Below are positions 51,366-62,440 of a stretch of 64,000 nt of DNA, piece after piece (positions within the stretch are counted from its first letter, which is position 1; the number at the start of each line of letters is the position of its first letter). The translations under genes and the position numbers were made by a program. The notes beneath the pieces were generated by a model. The model had not been told where the DNA came from and did no database searches. It saw nothing but the letters and a program-made list of their open reading frames with translations. This stretch comes from Pectinophora gossypiella. Its lineage: Eukaryota > Arthropoda > Insecta > Lepidoptera > Gelechiidae. Where the stretch lies: assembly GCF_024362695.1 (NCBI RefSeq), contig NC_065428.1, positions 10,110,895-10,174,894 on the forward strand. The letters are read 5' to 3'.

Positions 51366-51602
51366 CAATTTAAAAATATCTTTATTCAGTAGGTACCATA
51401 GTTACACTTTGAATCGTCAATTTTTACATAACGAACGTCTCATCCGCCTAAAACTACTGCAGCTTCTCACAACCTGTATAGCCGGGGAAAAGAAGCTGCA
51501 GGAAAAACCTCGGCAAAGGGCCCTAGACGTTCTTAAAAAAAATAAACAAAATATTTTTATACAATTGAGTAATTTAGCTGCCTAATATTAGTTCTCAGAC
51601 AG
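51366..51602 (-). mobile_element. LINE-F 3' copy
   Basis: TTTATTCAGTAGGTACCATA, AACGAACGTCTCATCCGCCT, ACAACCTGTATAGCCGGGGA. Confidence 0.88.
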
Positions 51603-52105
51603 ACAGGTTGGAAGCCGTAAAAATCGCTACCACGACCTGGTTAGATCAATGAAGAGGAGATGGTATTTCTGAAATAATTATAACGCTCACAAAGCAAGTA
51701 CCTCATTATCGGAAATACTTTACAAGATTCGACACGATTTTGACACGATTATCGTTTATACAAAAACTCACGCCCGTAATCCCTTATGAGGTAGGCATAA
51801 CTATAGTTATTGGTAGACTAAACCCTTCTGTTTATTCTATCTCATGTGTAAATCAACATATTTCCTCGCCTTATTGTTGTCTGGAAGAAATCGCTTTAAG
51901 CGATAAGGCCGCCATTTGCCGCGTACCTAGTTAAAAGTATTTTGTAAATATTTCCTTTTATTCTGTTGCAATTAACTATATTTATATTAAATATTATTCT
52001 GAGCGGAATGCAAGAGGGAAGCCACTGCCGTATTTTTCCCTGAAAAAGTAGCATGGAGAATGCTACACCGACAAGAGCGTGGCTCTTAAATTAGAGATGA
52101 TGAAA
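51603..52105 (+). mobile_element. Fragments: Family X, LINE-H, RTE-B-type end
   Basis: 51762-51800 is a Family X tail (minus). 51865-51960 is LINE-H (GATAAGGCCGCCATTTGCC). 52000-52105 ends ACACCGACAAGAGCGTGGCT CTTAAATTAGAGATGATGA, as at 1180-1350. Confidence 0.6.
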
Positions 52106-52464
52106 CCCTTATGTAACGTGAAATTAAATAAATAATAAATAACACAAACATGCTTGTTTCAGGAAAAAAATATGGTCTCAATTTCGGAATGAAATTAATT
52201 GAGAGAAATGAAGGCTTTGTTGAAAAGAAAAACACATATGAATGCTGTTTTTCAAAAAGTCCACCCTTATGTTTTATTTCTTGTCACATTACCAACTTGT
52301 TTAACATAACATAACATAACAAATACTTTATTGCATAAACAGGAAAAAACAAAATACAAAACAAAAGAGAAATAGAATTATATTTTTTATTGTTTGTGAC
52401 TAGAGAAACAATGAAAGTGTTATATTTAAGTTAACAATGTGTATAATATGACTATAGTCATTTA
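52106..52464. other. LINE 3' tail (minus) and unassigned DNA
   Basis: 52300-52372 is (ACATA)n plus AAATACTTTATTGCATAAAC AGG, a LINE end in reverse. Confidence 0.5.
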
Positions 52465-52790
52465 TAATAACATTCCTGAAAATTTAAAAATGACACAAAT
52501 GCCTAAATGTAAATCTGCTTTGACAAACTGGCTTTTCCAGCATTGCTTTTATAGTGTGAAAGAATATTTAGATAGAGATAAAAATATTGACTAAATAATA
52601 TTATCCTTGATTGAATATCTATTTGTAAAATTGAAATTTATTTAATTCTGTTCTTATTTGTATTTCTGAAATTGTGAAAATCAAATATTTGTATGCCTGC
52701 ATGCAGGTTGAATACACGTGTATTGTATAACACCATTCTGTACTGTATTCACACAAATAAAGGTTTACTTGCTTACTTATAATCTTTGAC
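52465..52790 (+). mobile_element. CR1-like LINE C-terminus and 3' UTR
   Basis: YNNIPENLKMTQMPKCKSAL TNWLFQHCFYSVKEYLDRDK then a stop, followed by a UTR with CCTGCATGCAGGTTGAATAC and AATAAAGGTTTACTTGCTTA. The IPENL...FYSVKEYL layout is the CR1/Jockey-type end. Confidence 0.72.
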
Positions 52791-53104
52791 TACTTAAGCA
52801 TATGGATATATTTAAAAAAAATTAAATATCCGAAGAGGTGCAAGATATTCAACGCGAAAGAAGATTGGGCTAAAAGCAACTACTTATATCTCTTTCGTCG
52901 TTTTCAAAGGATCATTTACATCTCCCTAGCTGTTGGAAACATTAAAATATTAATAGACAATAGACCTAAGCAGTAACATAAGTTTTTTTGTATGGCAATA
53001 CTGCCCTACCGGAGCGTCACGAGGCACACATATTTTGTAACGAATTTATAAAAACTAAGGAAAACCCAATAAATAGTGACTATTAGTAAACAAAGTGACT
53101 ACCT
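52791..53104. other. Unassigned stretch
   Basis: Nothing recognised. Confidence 0.4.
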
Positions 53105-53225
53105 GTGTCATTTCTTCTCCTCAGCCATAACACCTTGCGAAATGACGTAAATTCAAAATGTTACATTGACCTTCAACAAGTTTATCCATGATAATTACGT
53201 TGAATAAATGATTCTGATTCTGATT
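53105..53225 (+). mobile_element. LINE-D 3' end
   Basis: CATTTCTTCTCCTCAGCCAT AACACCTTGCG and the tail ATGATTCTGATTCTGATT. Confidence 0.78.
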
Positions 53226-53642
53226 ATGCCTACAGTGCTGAATGGGCCGTATCCCGTTTCAACAGGGTCCGCTTATCCGCCGCTTTCAAAAGTAAAAACA
53301 ATTATTTGTAATTCGCTTCATAATCGTAAGATGTAACACAAGTTCTAACGATCGGCATCAGTATCATGATAACGAGATGTTCAAGTGGTAGTGGTTAACG
53401 GTAACGATGCCCTAACGAGGTTCGCCGAGTTTTTTATTTTACCCCACTGACGGTTTGTTGTGGGGTACACTTTTAGAAAACGAATCACTGAATTACGCAG
53501 GTACCATATATTCATTGGGGTAGTTGTTAAGTAAATAGTCGTTACATGAGCCATGTCAGGGGCCTTTCGCGGGTCAACAGTAACCCTGTCAGGGTTGGCA
53601 TCCCCAAGATTAAATTTATATTTTCATTACTCACAACATTTT
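53226..53642 (+). other. Scraps of SINE-B and SINE-1, otherwise unassigned
   Basis: 53240-53290 is a SINE-B 3' piece. 53530-53605 (AGTCGTTACATGAGCCATGT CAGGGGCC) is SINE-1. Confidence 0.5.
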
Positions 53643-53965
53643 AACAGCCTCCGTGGTCTAGTGGTTAGAGCGTTAGGCTCACGATCTGGAGGTCCGGGTT
53701 CGATTCCCGATGGGGACATTGTCGAAATCACTTTGTGAGACTGTCCTTTGTTTGGTAAGGACTTTTCAGGCTTTAATCACCTGATTGTCCGAAAAAGTAA
53801 GATGATTCCGTGCTTCGCAGGGCACGTTAAGCCGTTGGTCCCGGCTATTAGTCGTAAAAACACCTCCACCAACCAGCAGCGTGGTGGAATATGCTCCATA
53901 CCCCCTCCGGTTGATTGAGGGGAGGCCTGTGCCCAGCAGTGAGACGTATATAGGCTGGTTATGTT
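53643..53965 (+). mobile_element. SINE-2 full-length, near-consensus copy
   Basis: tRNA-like head from GCCTCCGTGGTCTAGTGGTT to GGTTCGATTCCCGATGGGGA, then the core, the AGCGTGGTGGAATATGCTCC block, GTGCCCAGCAGTGAGACGTA and a (TTATG) tail. The anticodon loop CTCACGA suggests descent from tRNA-Val(CAC). It is not a tRNA gene, because the copy continues into the SINE body. Confidence 0.92.
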
Positions 53966-54819
53966 ATGTTGACAACATTTTGTCTCTTCATTTCCGATCT
54001 TTAAACTACTGTAACATACTGTTTGTACGAATTTTAATTAATTCAGTGAGTTTTGCAAACTTCTGGACGTTTTCATCTCAGCCTTAGCCTCAGATAACCA
54101 GCCCTCACAGCCATTAGGAAATTTATACCCCATTCCTAACAACCAGGGTTGATGAGGTTGATACTCCACCTCACAACCCACACGATAGGAGAAGATTGGG
54201 GTAGTCAGAGGTAGATCGTAATATCCATCGTAATACGAACTTAGTATACACACCTCACTGAGCTTTTTGTCACACCAATACAAGTCAACTCGTTTAATAC
54301 AAAAAAAAAATTGAAAAAAGCAGACAAAATAAAAAGAAAAAAGTGAATAAGCCTCCCCGTCAAAAGAAAAACTTTTTTATTAAATCGAAGACGGAAATGT
54401 TGAGGCATTATGAAATATCGGACGAATAATTTGACAAGCAAATCCCACAAAATTTCCAGATGAAAACTTAGAAAGGAGAAAAACATTTAAACTAATTTTT
54501 TATTCGGAAAAGTGTGGGGAGCAGATTAAATTGAACACTGACACCTGGTGAACGGTTTTTCAGATTTCTATTTCTTCGAAATTAATAATGCAAAAGAAAA
54601 AAGAATAAGAAAGAAAGTTATGTTTTGTATTTGTGACGACACCACTGTCACAAAATAAAACGCAACATAAACGATTTAAATATTACATTAACTGAGTGAC
54701 GAAACGAAATAATATAAAAATAAATAGTCCTACACGAACCGTGGATTGTCTTAAGGGGCTTCTACGTGTTGGCTCCACGCATTCCAAAAGTCCGAGACTC
54801 CATAGGCCCGAGATATGGA
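53966..54819. other. SINE-1 tail, SINE-C fragment, unassigned DNA
   Basis: 54130-54190 is a SINE-1 3' end (plus). 54193-54300 is a SINE-C piece (minus). The rest is AT-rich. Confidence 0.5.
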
Positions 54820-55090
54820 AATGACTAGTGGTTAGGCTCACGATCGGGAGGTCCGGGTTCGATTCCCGATGGGGACATTGTCGAAAACACTTTGTGAGAC
54901 TGTCCTTGTTTGGCAAGGACTTATCAGGCTTGAATCACCTGATTGTCTGAAAAATGAAGATGATTCTGTGCTTCGAAGGGCACGTTAAGCTGTTGGTCCC
55001 GGCTATTAGACTAGAGTATGCTTCATACCCCTTTCGGTTGATTGAGGGGAGGCCGGTGCCCAGAAGTGGGACGTATATAGGCTGTTTATA
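54820..55090 (+). mobile_element. SINE-2, head truncated
   Basis: GTGGTTAGGCTCACGATCGG, the core GTGCTTCGAAGGGCACGTTA and CCCAGAAGTGGGACGTATAT. Confidence 0.85.
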
Positions 55091-55427
55091 ATTTTTATAT
55101 TCTTATTCTTTTTATATTATATTTATTCAATAAAACACTGCATGTTACGGCATTGAAAGTTAGTTGAGTTTCAATAACACACGAGCAAAGTAAAACATCA
55201 CTGTTTACCAATGAATGTACATCGACACTAAACAAACATCCAAACCGGAAAATTAAAAAACAACATTTAAAAAATAAAAAAATAACGGCCCATTCGAAAC
55301 CAAAACAGAGGCTCGATGAAATTTATTTATAGAATTGTCACAAAAACTTGGCTAAAATCCAAATGCAAAACAAGGACTAAATACTGAGTCTACTTGTGGA
55401 GATAATCACTCGGTGCTAAAGTGCACT
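55091..55427. other. Unassigned stretch
   Basis: Nothing recognised. Confidence 0.4.
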
Positions 55428-55605
55428 TGGGCGGGTTTTGGCGAGACTTGGCGAGTCTTGGCGAGTCTTGGCAACTTGGCGTTGAAGATTGAGTTTAAAC
55501 TCTTCAATGACAGGTCGGTAGTGTGAGCGTCGGTGCGAGATTCTTGGTGTGATTGTATTGGAGTTTGGACGGCGAGTTCTTAAGTGCAGGGACCTAAAGG
55601 TAAGT
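55428..55605 (+). other. GGCGAGTCTT minisatellite and candidate 5' non-coding exon
   Basis: 55433-55478 repeats TTGGCGAG(A/T)C three to four times. The GC-richer block continues to CCTAAAG followed by GTAAGT at 55600, a textbook splice donor on the plus strand. No start codon with a long frame is present; speculative. Confidence 0.3.
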
Positions 55606-55714
55606 TGTGTGTAGTACACATTGACGTATACTTATTACTATAGTATTTAATTATTTTTTTAACCAGCAAGTTTTAAAAAATCCTTAGTTTATTACAGGAA
55701 AAGTAATATTAGTC

Positions 55715-56050
55715 CCTAGCAATATCCCGTTTTTCACAGGGTCCGCTTACCTAATCTGAAGATTTGACAAATTAGGTTTTTTTTATAGACGCGACTGCCT
55801 GTCTGACCTTCCAACCCGCGAAGGGAAAACTAGCCTAATACAGGTATGTTATACCTCCGAAAATTTATTTCTCGGGAATGTGGGTTTTCTCACGATGTTT
55901 TCCTTCGCTGATGAGCACGTGATGATAATTTATGATCCAAACATGAATTCGAAAACAAATTCGACTATCATTGGTTTAGGCCTGTGCTGGATTCGAACTT
56001 GCGACCTCAAAGTGAGAGCCAAGTGTTTTTCCGACTGGGCTACCATGGCT
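55715..56050 (-). mobile_element. SINE-B full-length copy
   Basis: Reverse: AGCCCAGTCGGAAAAACACT head, box B CAAGTTCGAATCCAGCACAG, body CATGTTTGGATCATAAATTA, 3' end GATTAGGTAAGCGGACCCTG. Confidence 0.85.
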
Positions 56051-56084
56051 CGTTTATGTATATAGTATATGTATGTATAATGTA

Positions 56085-56280
56085 TATACATAAATAAACT
56101 CTCGCCAATTTCCCACCATTGTAAACTTAAACTATGGAATTCCATTTGCTTCGATCCTGACACACTTCTCTTGCTTCCTCCACATTCATTAATACTTTCG
56201 TATACGGACGCCATTTCAGAGCTTAAATATTTCCAATTTGGTCCATGTAAGTTTTTCTAGGTCCTTGCCAGGTCTACCTA
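56085..56280 (-). mobile_element. RTE-A 3' end
   Basis: AATAAACTCTCGCCAATTTC CC, CTTCGATCCTGACACACTTC, ATTTGGTCCATGTAAGTTTT. Confidence 0.75.
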
Positions 56281-56559
56281 TGTATTTGTTATATTATATA
56301 ATAAAAAAATAACCGTACTGTCTTTTTAGAAATTTTCTAAAAGCGCCGTACCATACCAATACAATCCCCCATACCCAGAACGGAATCAAATACTTACAGA
56401 AAACATAACTTTATTAATTAACATGTCTTTACAAGTCAAATACAAAAAGATAAACAGTGAGTGTCAATAGGCAAAAACACCAATATACCAAGGGTAATAT
56501 TATTACAAATTACTCACACCATTAATTTATTAATAATTACATACATAACATGCATACAT

Positions 56560-56662
56560 AAATAGCCTATATACGTCCCACTGCTGGGCACAGGCCTCCT
56601 CTCAATCAACCGGAGAGGGTATGGAGCATACTCCACCACGCTGCTCCACTGCGGGTTGGGTA
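56560..56662 (-). mobile_element. SINE-2 3' end
   Basis: ATAGCCTATATACGTCCCAC to GCTGCTCCACTGCGGGTTGG. Confidence 0.85.
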
Positions 56663-56691
56663 TAATTACATATTATTATAATATTTATTTA

Positions 56692-57040
56692 CAGCCTCCG
56701 TGGTCTAGCGGTTAGAGCGTTAGGCTCACGATCTGGAGGTCCGGATTCGAATCCCGACGGGGACATTGTCGAAATCACTTTGTGAAACTGTCCTTTGTTT
56801 GGTAAGGACTTTTCAGGCTTGAATCACCTGATTTTACGACAAAGTAAGATGATTCCGTGCTTCGGAGGGCACGTTAAGCCGTTGGTCCCGGCTATTAGCC
56901 GTAAAAATACCTCCACCAACCCGCAGTGGAGCAGCGTGGTGGAGTATGCTCCATACCCCCTCCGGTTTATCGAGGGGAGGCCTGTGCCCAGCAGTGGGAC
57001 GTATATAGGCTGTTTATGTATATATGTATGTATAGTAGGT
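56692..57040 (+). mobile_element. SINE-2 full-length copy
   Basis: Complete from the tRNA-like head (GTGGTCTAGCGGTTAGAGCG) to GCCCAGCAGTGGGACGTATA and the (TATG) tail. Confidence 0.92.
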
Positions 57041-57726
57041 AATATTTATTATCGATAACAATTATAATTTTAAAATCAATTTGCCATTCAACGCGGTAAT
57101 GCGGCTAGTGTTGTGGGCACCTTTGCTCCGGGAACAGTGAGGGGCGGGTTATTTAATGACTAGTTTTTAAGTTTGTTTTTGTGACGTATTATAATTAATA
57201 TATTACTTTTTTGTCACATACGACTTGTTTTGTCATAAGTTGTTTTATGTCATAAAATTGTTGTTCCAGTAGCCAAGACTTCAGTCTAGTTTCAAAGGTT
57301 GCAGGACTACTTCAGACACACTTCACACACATTTCACACACACTTCACACACATTTCACACACACTTCACACACACTTCACACTTTCCCGACATATTGCA
57401 ATGGTTTATCCTCTTTTCAATTCCCGTCTTATATCGTTGCACTTTGCATGTTGGGTGGGTGTGGTTTCCTATACATATTTATCTGGCTGGCTGCCTTCCA
57501 GTAGAGGCGTCCGAGCGTTGTTTGCTTAAAATTTTGTTTGTATTTGTTCGGTTTCAAACGGGATGTGTTGTAAAACGCAGCGGGATGAGAATGGATATGT
57601 TTACATTGTGAGTAACGTGTTGGGAATAGTTTGCTTAAAAAACTATCACCTACACCACAGAACATACAATTAATAGAGCCTCCAGCACAAGAGCAGCAGT
57701 AGCAGTTTTTCAATTTGTTTTTCGTC
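57041..57726. other. Minisatellite and unassigned DNA
   Basis: 57312-57385 alternates CACTTCACACA and CATTTCACACA in 11-bp units. The rest is unassigned. Confidence 0.6.
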
Positions 57727-57880
57727 CTTAGAAAAGGTTCAGTACAATCTACCGGCGTGCGTGTATGAAACGATTGATGAATGTGGAGGAAGCAAGAGAA
57801 GTTTATCAGGATCGAAGCAAATGGAATTCCATAGTCTCCACTTACTCCGGTGGGAAATACGCGTGAGTTTATGGATGTAT
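57727..57880 (+). mobile_element. RTE-A 3' end
   Basis: AAGGTTCAGTACAATCTACC, CATGAAACGATTGATGAATG-like frame MKRLMNVEEAREV, ending CTCCGGTGGGAAATACGCGT and TATG. Confidence 0.8.
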
Positions 57881-58689
57881 GTATTACACAACCAAACTAC
57901 ACAAATCAGTACCAAATTACACAAATCCGCATGTCGCCTGTTGACTCACGTCGGCGTGTGAAGTGAGACATTTCTGGCTACACGCTACATCGATTTACCC
58001 GCCGTTCATTGCGTAGTAACACAGACGCTAGTTATGGTTACGCGATACCACAGAAGCAATGAATGGTGAGAAAAGTTATATTCCCAACTTTGGCTCATCT
58101 AACATGCTCATTTTGTGCATATTTCGGTCGCACTGGCTATGTTTCCGAGGAGGATGTTTCGTGAATTAAACTCTTTCATCACTTTTAAACTATTTAACAA
58201 CAATTAAAGTTTATAAAAAATGAACACAATGACCTTTCAAAGTAATATATTTATTTATTTTATTATATAAAGTGCTGCCGCATGGTATACATTAAGCGTA
58301 TTATATTTCTTGAAGACACCACTACGTCTTACATACACGCCTACGCCTACGTCTTATGTCGTCTTGTGTTTTTATTACATATATTTTCAGACAAAACAAA
58401 GACACGTAACACCGTATAGACTATCAATTTCTAACCAAAAACGGGCGTTTTCTTTTCTGTGGCTGGCACTGTTTCACTTGAACAAAATATAGCACTGTCG
58501 AATTGACGTGACCGCTTGTTGTTTTGTTGTTTTTAAAACTTTATTTATTTTGTTGTCGCTTACCTCAGCGGGATATTGATTGCAATCGTGGATGAAATTG
58601 AAAACCATTGACAAATGCATTCATGCGCGCGTTGTGTACTGAACACTAGAGTTGAAAGTTGTATCAGTTGCAGAATTTACACCTTCTGT
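57881..58689. other. Unassigned stretch
   Basis: No repeat or coding signal recognised. Confidence 0.4.
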
Positions 58690-58892
58690 AGATTACCAAC
58701 CTCAGCAACCCTGGTGTCAAGGTATTATTGAGCCGCCAAAGGCCCCTGACATGGCTTCTGTAACAACTACGTACTTAAATCAGTAAGTAGTAACCTGGGA
58801 CTAATAATGGCTTAACGTGCCTTCCACACACGAAGCACGAATCATCTTACTTTCGGAAAAAAGCTTGATCAGCTTTATCCTAACCAAACTAG
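58690..58892 (-). mobile_element. SINE-1 copy, head missing
   Basis: CAACCTCAGCAACCCTGGTG to GCTTTATCCTAACCAAACTA GG. Confidence 0.8.
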
Positions 58893-58964
58893 GAAGCCGA
58901 GGTTCGTATCCACCTGAGCACTCTACGGCATGTTGTAATTTTTTTTTTTTCTCGGGTTGGAGCC

Positions 58965-59604
58965 TAAACCTAGCTCAGACGCTAGAGGGGAGCGGAGAGT
59001 TGCCGTTCTATACGTAGTATTATTCATTATCCTGTGATGCGCACACGGTCTTAGACTTGTTATTATATGCAATAAAATATACTGTTTCAAAAATAATTTA
59101 TTGTTAAACTCAATATTCAAAACAGACAGTCACGCTCAGCTGGCGCCGTCACGTTTTGAAAATCTTTTAAATCATACATCAGTAACGTATTGATAATTTA
59201 TCATAAACCTTCTGTCTGCGTGATAAATAACATTTTAATATGCGAACTCAAAATTCAGCAAACACTCCTGTCAAAACAATAGCATGTTGCACCATTTGTC
59301 TTATAAAATATTCGAAGGAGATAGTGTTGGGATCTTGTTTGGGATGTCCATGTCGATGAAAAGTACATTTGACCTAGCCATGATACCTTTGCCCACGCTA
59401 ACATGTGTAATGTGAGGCCGCCTCAACGTAAAGTACCTATTAAGAACGATTACTTAAACCAAGCAGATGTCTAATGAAAAGCATGAATGTTTCATTAAAT
59501 AACCTAAACAGTTGAACCTTGTACCATATACGGACTATAGAAAGAAATAATGTACTATAAAGACCATTCAAAATATTCTTAAATCAGTTTTTATCGCATG
59601 GGTT
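58965..59604. other. Half foldback MITE, then unassigned DNA
   Basis: 58965-59045 is one arm of the 38325-38603 MITE (CCTAAACCTAGCTCAGACGC). Nothing recognised afterwards. Confidence 0.5.
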
Positions 59605-59825
59605 ATGAGGTAGAATACCAGCCTCATCAACCGTGGTGTCAGGGTTATGATTGAGCCGCCAAAGGCCCCTGACATGGCTCATGTAACGACTACTAACTTG
59701 CATCATTAAGTAGTAACCGGGACCAACGGCTTAACGTGCCTTCCCAAGCACGGATCATTTTACTTTAGGACATTCTGGTGATCAGCCTGTAATGTCTTAA
59801 CCAAACTAGGGATCACAAAGTGAAA
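59605..59825 (-). mobile_element. SINE-1 copy, head missing
   Basis: CAGCCTCATCAACCGTGGTG to CCAAACTAGGGATCACAAAG TG. Confidence 0.85.
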
Positions 59826-60105
59826 TGATGACATGAGATGATAAGCAGCATTTTTTAAATTTCAATACATCGATATTTTGACTATCGCTATTAAGACAAC
59901 ACTATTTTCAAGGCAACTAGTTTATTCCGTCGGAATATCGTTATGCTCGTAGTAAATGTATTGTGATCTTTTTGAATTTTAGCTCTTGACTTACAATGTT
60001 GTTTATTCAAAACGAAAATATGTTTCGTGTTAGAACAGTATGTTTCTTGTTAACCAGTGTGTTTTATTTAGCCTACCATCTGACTATGTTATAAAAAAAT
60101 ATCTA

Positions 60106-60508
60106 CAGTCTGTTAGTTACATCGTAACGAAAACTTTAAAGGATGATTCTCAGTTGTTCAGTCGCAAAAGTATAGAACGGAAAACAATTTAAAAAAACAC
60201 TAAAAATTTCATGAATTTTCGACAGGAAAATCCACTTGGTATCAACTCAGAATCATGGAATTTTCCATCGCAAAAGTATAGAATCGATTAATTTGATTTT
60301 TTTGTGATTTTGTGTACTTTTTTTCTGCTGTGTTTGTATTGTTACTGTGGCGTCCTCTAATAATAAATACTTCCTTTAATTGAAAAATATCTAAAAAAAC
60401 ACAAATAGGTGCATGAATTTTGCGACGGAAAATTCTACTTGATATTGACTCAGAGTCATGGTCTGAATCATTCCCCTCAGTATACGTCACGATGTCACCA
60501 ACACCCTG
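60106..60508. mobile_element. MITE-F, compound or nested copy
   Basis: TA then CAGTCTGTTAGTTACATCGT at the left, and GTCACGATGTCACCAACACC CTG then TA at the right. Inside, a second ...TCAACTCAGAATCATGG / GGAATTTTCCATCGCAAAAG junction shows two MITE-F units joined. Confidence 0.75.
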
Positions 60509-60834
60509 TATAATACATATCCACCTTCGTCCTACATATATCCTTACATATATGGAGTCAGGATTTCACTTGTAACTTGCCAGGAACAGGTCCGATTTTG
60601 ACAACATTTCTTTTGTAAGGATAGTGTTTTATATCATTTAAAATGAGAAACATCTTGAGTGGTGCAAATAATTATTGCAATCACATAAAAAAGCGATCGT
60701 TCTTTTTTTATTCCAACGGAAAATGGAATCAAAATACATTTCTGGTTCTGAGCAGCTTTTCCGCGATTTTATGAGTAAGAATTCATGTTTGGATTATAGA
60801 TAATTTATATCACGCGATGACGTAACGTCTTCAT

Positions 60835-60911
60835 ACATACATACATACATAAACTCACGCCTATTTCCCACCGGGGTAAGCAGAGACTATAGAATTCCAT
60901 TTGCTTCATTT
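60835..60911 (-). mobile_element. RTE-A, 77-bp insertion with 19-bp target duplication
   Basis: GATGACGTAACGTCTTCAT at 60816-60834 is repeated exactly at 60912-60930. The insert is only the RTE-A end: a (ACAT) tail, AAACTCACGCCTATTTCCCA CC, then ...ATTCCATTTGCTTC. Confidence 0.93.
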
Positions 60912-60965
60912 GATGACGTAACGTCTTCATTTTTAACAAAATAAAGTATTTCCTATTTCTGTTGG

Positions 60966-61318
60966 CATCTCCTAATTTTATTTTAAGTTACACCTGTCAT
61001 TTTCTTTTCGCGCGAAAAGGAAAGGGACGGATGACTGACAGCTCTTAATCTTAACAAGAATGAGTGAATTAATGATAACGTGAGTGAATAAAATATTTAT
61101 CATATATGCGATCCGTTTGACGTGTGCTGTAAACTTAATTCTGTCGGTATATTTACCAATGTAATTTATTTTACATTATTTTATATTTGTGCCTAAAATT
61201 GACGTGTGTTCCATAAATTGTATGCCTGTCGATTACTGGTCTCTCTCCTTTTCGGCGGATAAGAAAATGACAGGTATAACTTAAAATAAATTTAATGCTG
61301 TATACTGGAATCAGCACC
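60966..61318. mobile_element. MITE-P copy 2
   Basis: CCTAATTTTATTTTAAGTTA CACCTGTC at the left and GACAGGTATAACTTAAAATA AATTTAATGC...GGAATCAGCACC at the right. Confidence 0.8.
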
Positions 61319-61734
61319 AATATGTTTATTAAAATTGTTATCTAAAATTCGATTATACTTTTAAATTCATTCATATTTAGAACTTGATTTATTTGAAGGG
61401 AAAAGAGTTTTAAGAAACTTTTGATGATTACATAAGAACCACTTAAATTAACTTTAATAGAATCCATTCAGAGAATAATAGTTTTCAAAATAAAAAGTCT
61501 ATTATAAAGTTTTTCCATTTACTCTTGAGAAAGAGACTTTTGTAGATGGGATCGCAGGCACTTTAGGTTATTATAAATCTGCTTTAATCTAAATCTACTA
61601 GCTATTACTCCTAAATGGGGTAGACAGGCACTAAACTTGCCAAAAATACTATATCAGAAAATAATATAATAAGAATTATTATGTAATTGTGTAGAATTAT
61701 AATAAATAATGGTTTCGATTATTTAGAATTTAGT
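61319..61734. other. AT-rich, unassigned
   Basis: Nothing recognised. Confidence 0.4.
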
Positions 61735-62012
61735 TTAGATATTTAGAAGATATGAATGCATGAGATTAACTGTTTGGGAACTCGTATTAGACAGCCAGTT
61801 TACTAAATTGAATAACAATATTTTGTGTTTTTTTTTTGTTGAAAAACGACTAGGGCCCTGTGCTGACTTTTTTCTTGCAGCTTCTTTTCCCGGGCTATAC
61901 AGGTTGTGAGAAGCTGCAGTAGTTTGAGAAGAATGAGACGTTCGTTATGTAAAAAATTACGATTCCAAGTGTAACTACTGATTAAAGATATTGTTTTTGA
62001 ATTTGAATTTAG
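61735..62012 (+). mobile_element. LINE-F 3' copy, diverged
   Basis: ATATTTAGAAGATATGAATG CATGAGATTAACTG to the AATTTGAATTT tail. Confidence 0.85.
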
Positions 62013-62019
62013 ATCATAG

Positions 62020-62440
62020 ATAATTGATATCACATGGTTTCCTGGATTTGTGCATGGTTTAGGCTCGTCCCTATTACATGGCGCTTAAATATGGCTGTCG
62101 AGGAGTGGGTGTTCTATACGCCTCTGCATGTACCTTTGGGGATACAGTCGTGAATTCGTGATGCTTTATTTTGTTTCCTTTTTTTAACTTGTTACTCTGC
62201 TGTGGGCAGAGTTCGGAATTACAGCTATAACACTGAATTTGAAGCTCATGTGATGCTTACTAGTTATTAAATAAATTGTAATGTATACCTACATGGATTT
62301 AAAAGATGTGTTGCAGTTTCTTGTCATTTCTTCTCCTCAGCCATACACCTTGCGAAATGACGTAAATTCAAAAATGTTACATTGACCTTCAACAAGTCTA
62401 TCCATGATAATTACGTTGAATAAATGATTCTGATTTCTTA
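62020..62440 (+). mobile_element. SINE scraps, then LINE-D 3' end
   Basis: 62045-62170 resembles 8165-8285 (GGCGCTTAAATATGGCTGTC). 62260-62440 is LINE-D with the ...GAATAAATGATTCTGATTTC tail. Confidence 0.65.

Noticed and set aside
53643..53716. A possible tRNA-Val(CAC) gene
   Set aside because: The tRNA-like block is the head of SINE-2: every copy continues into the same SINE body, and acceptor-stem pairing is poor.
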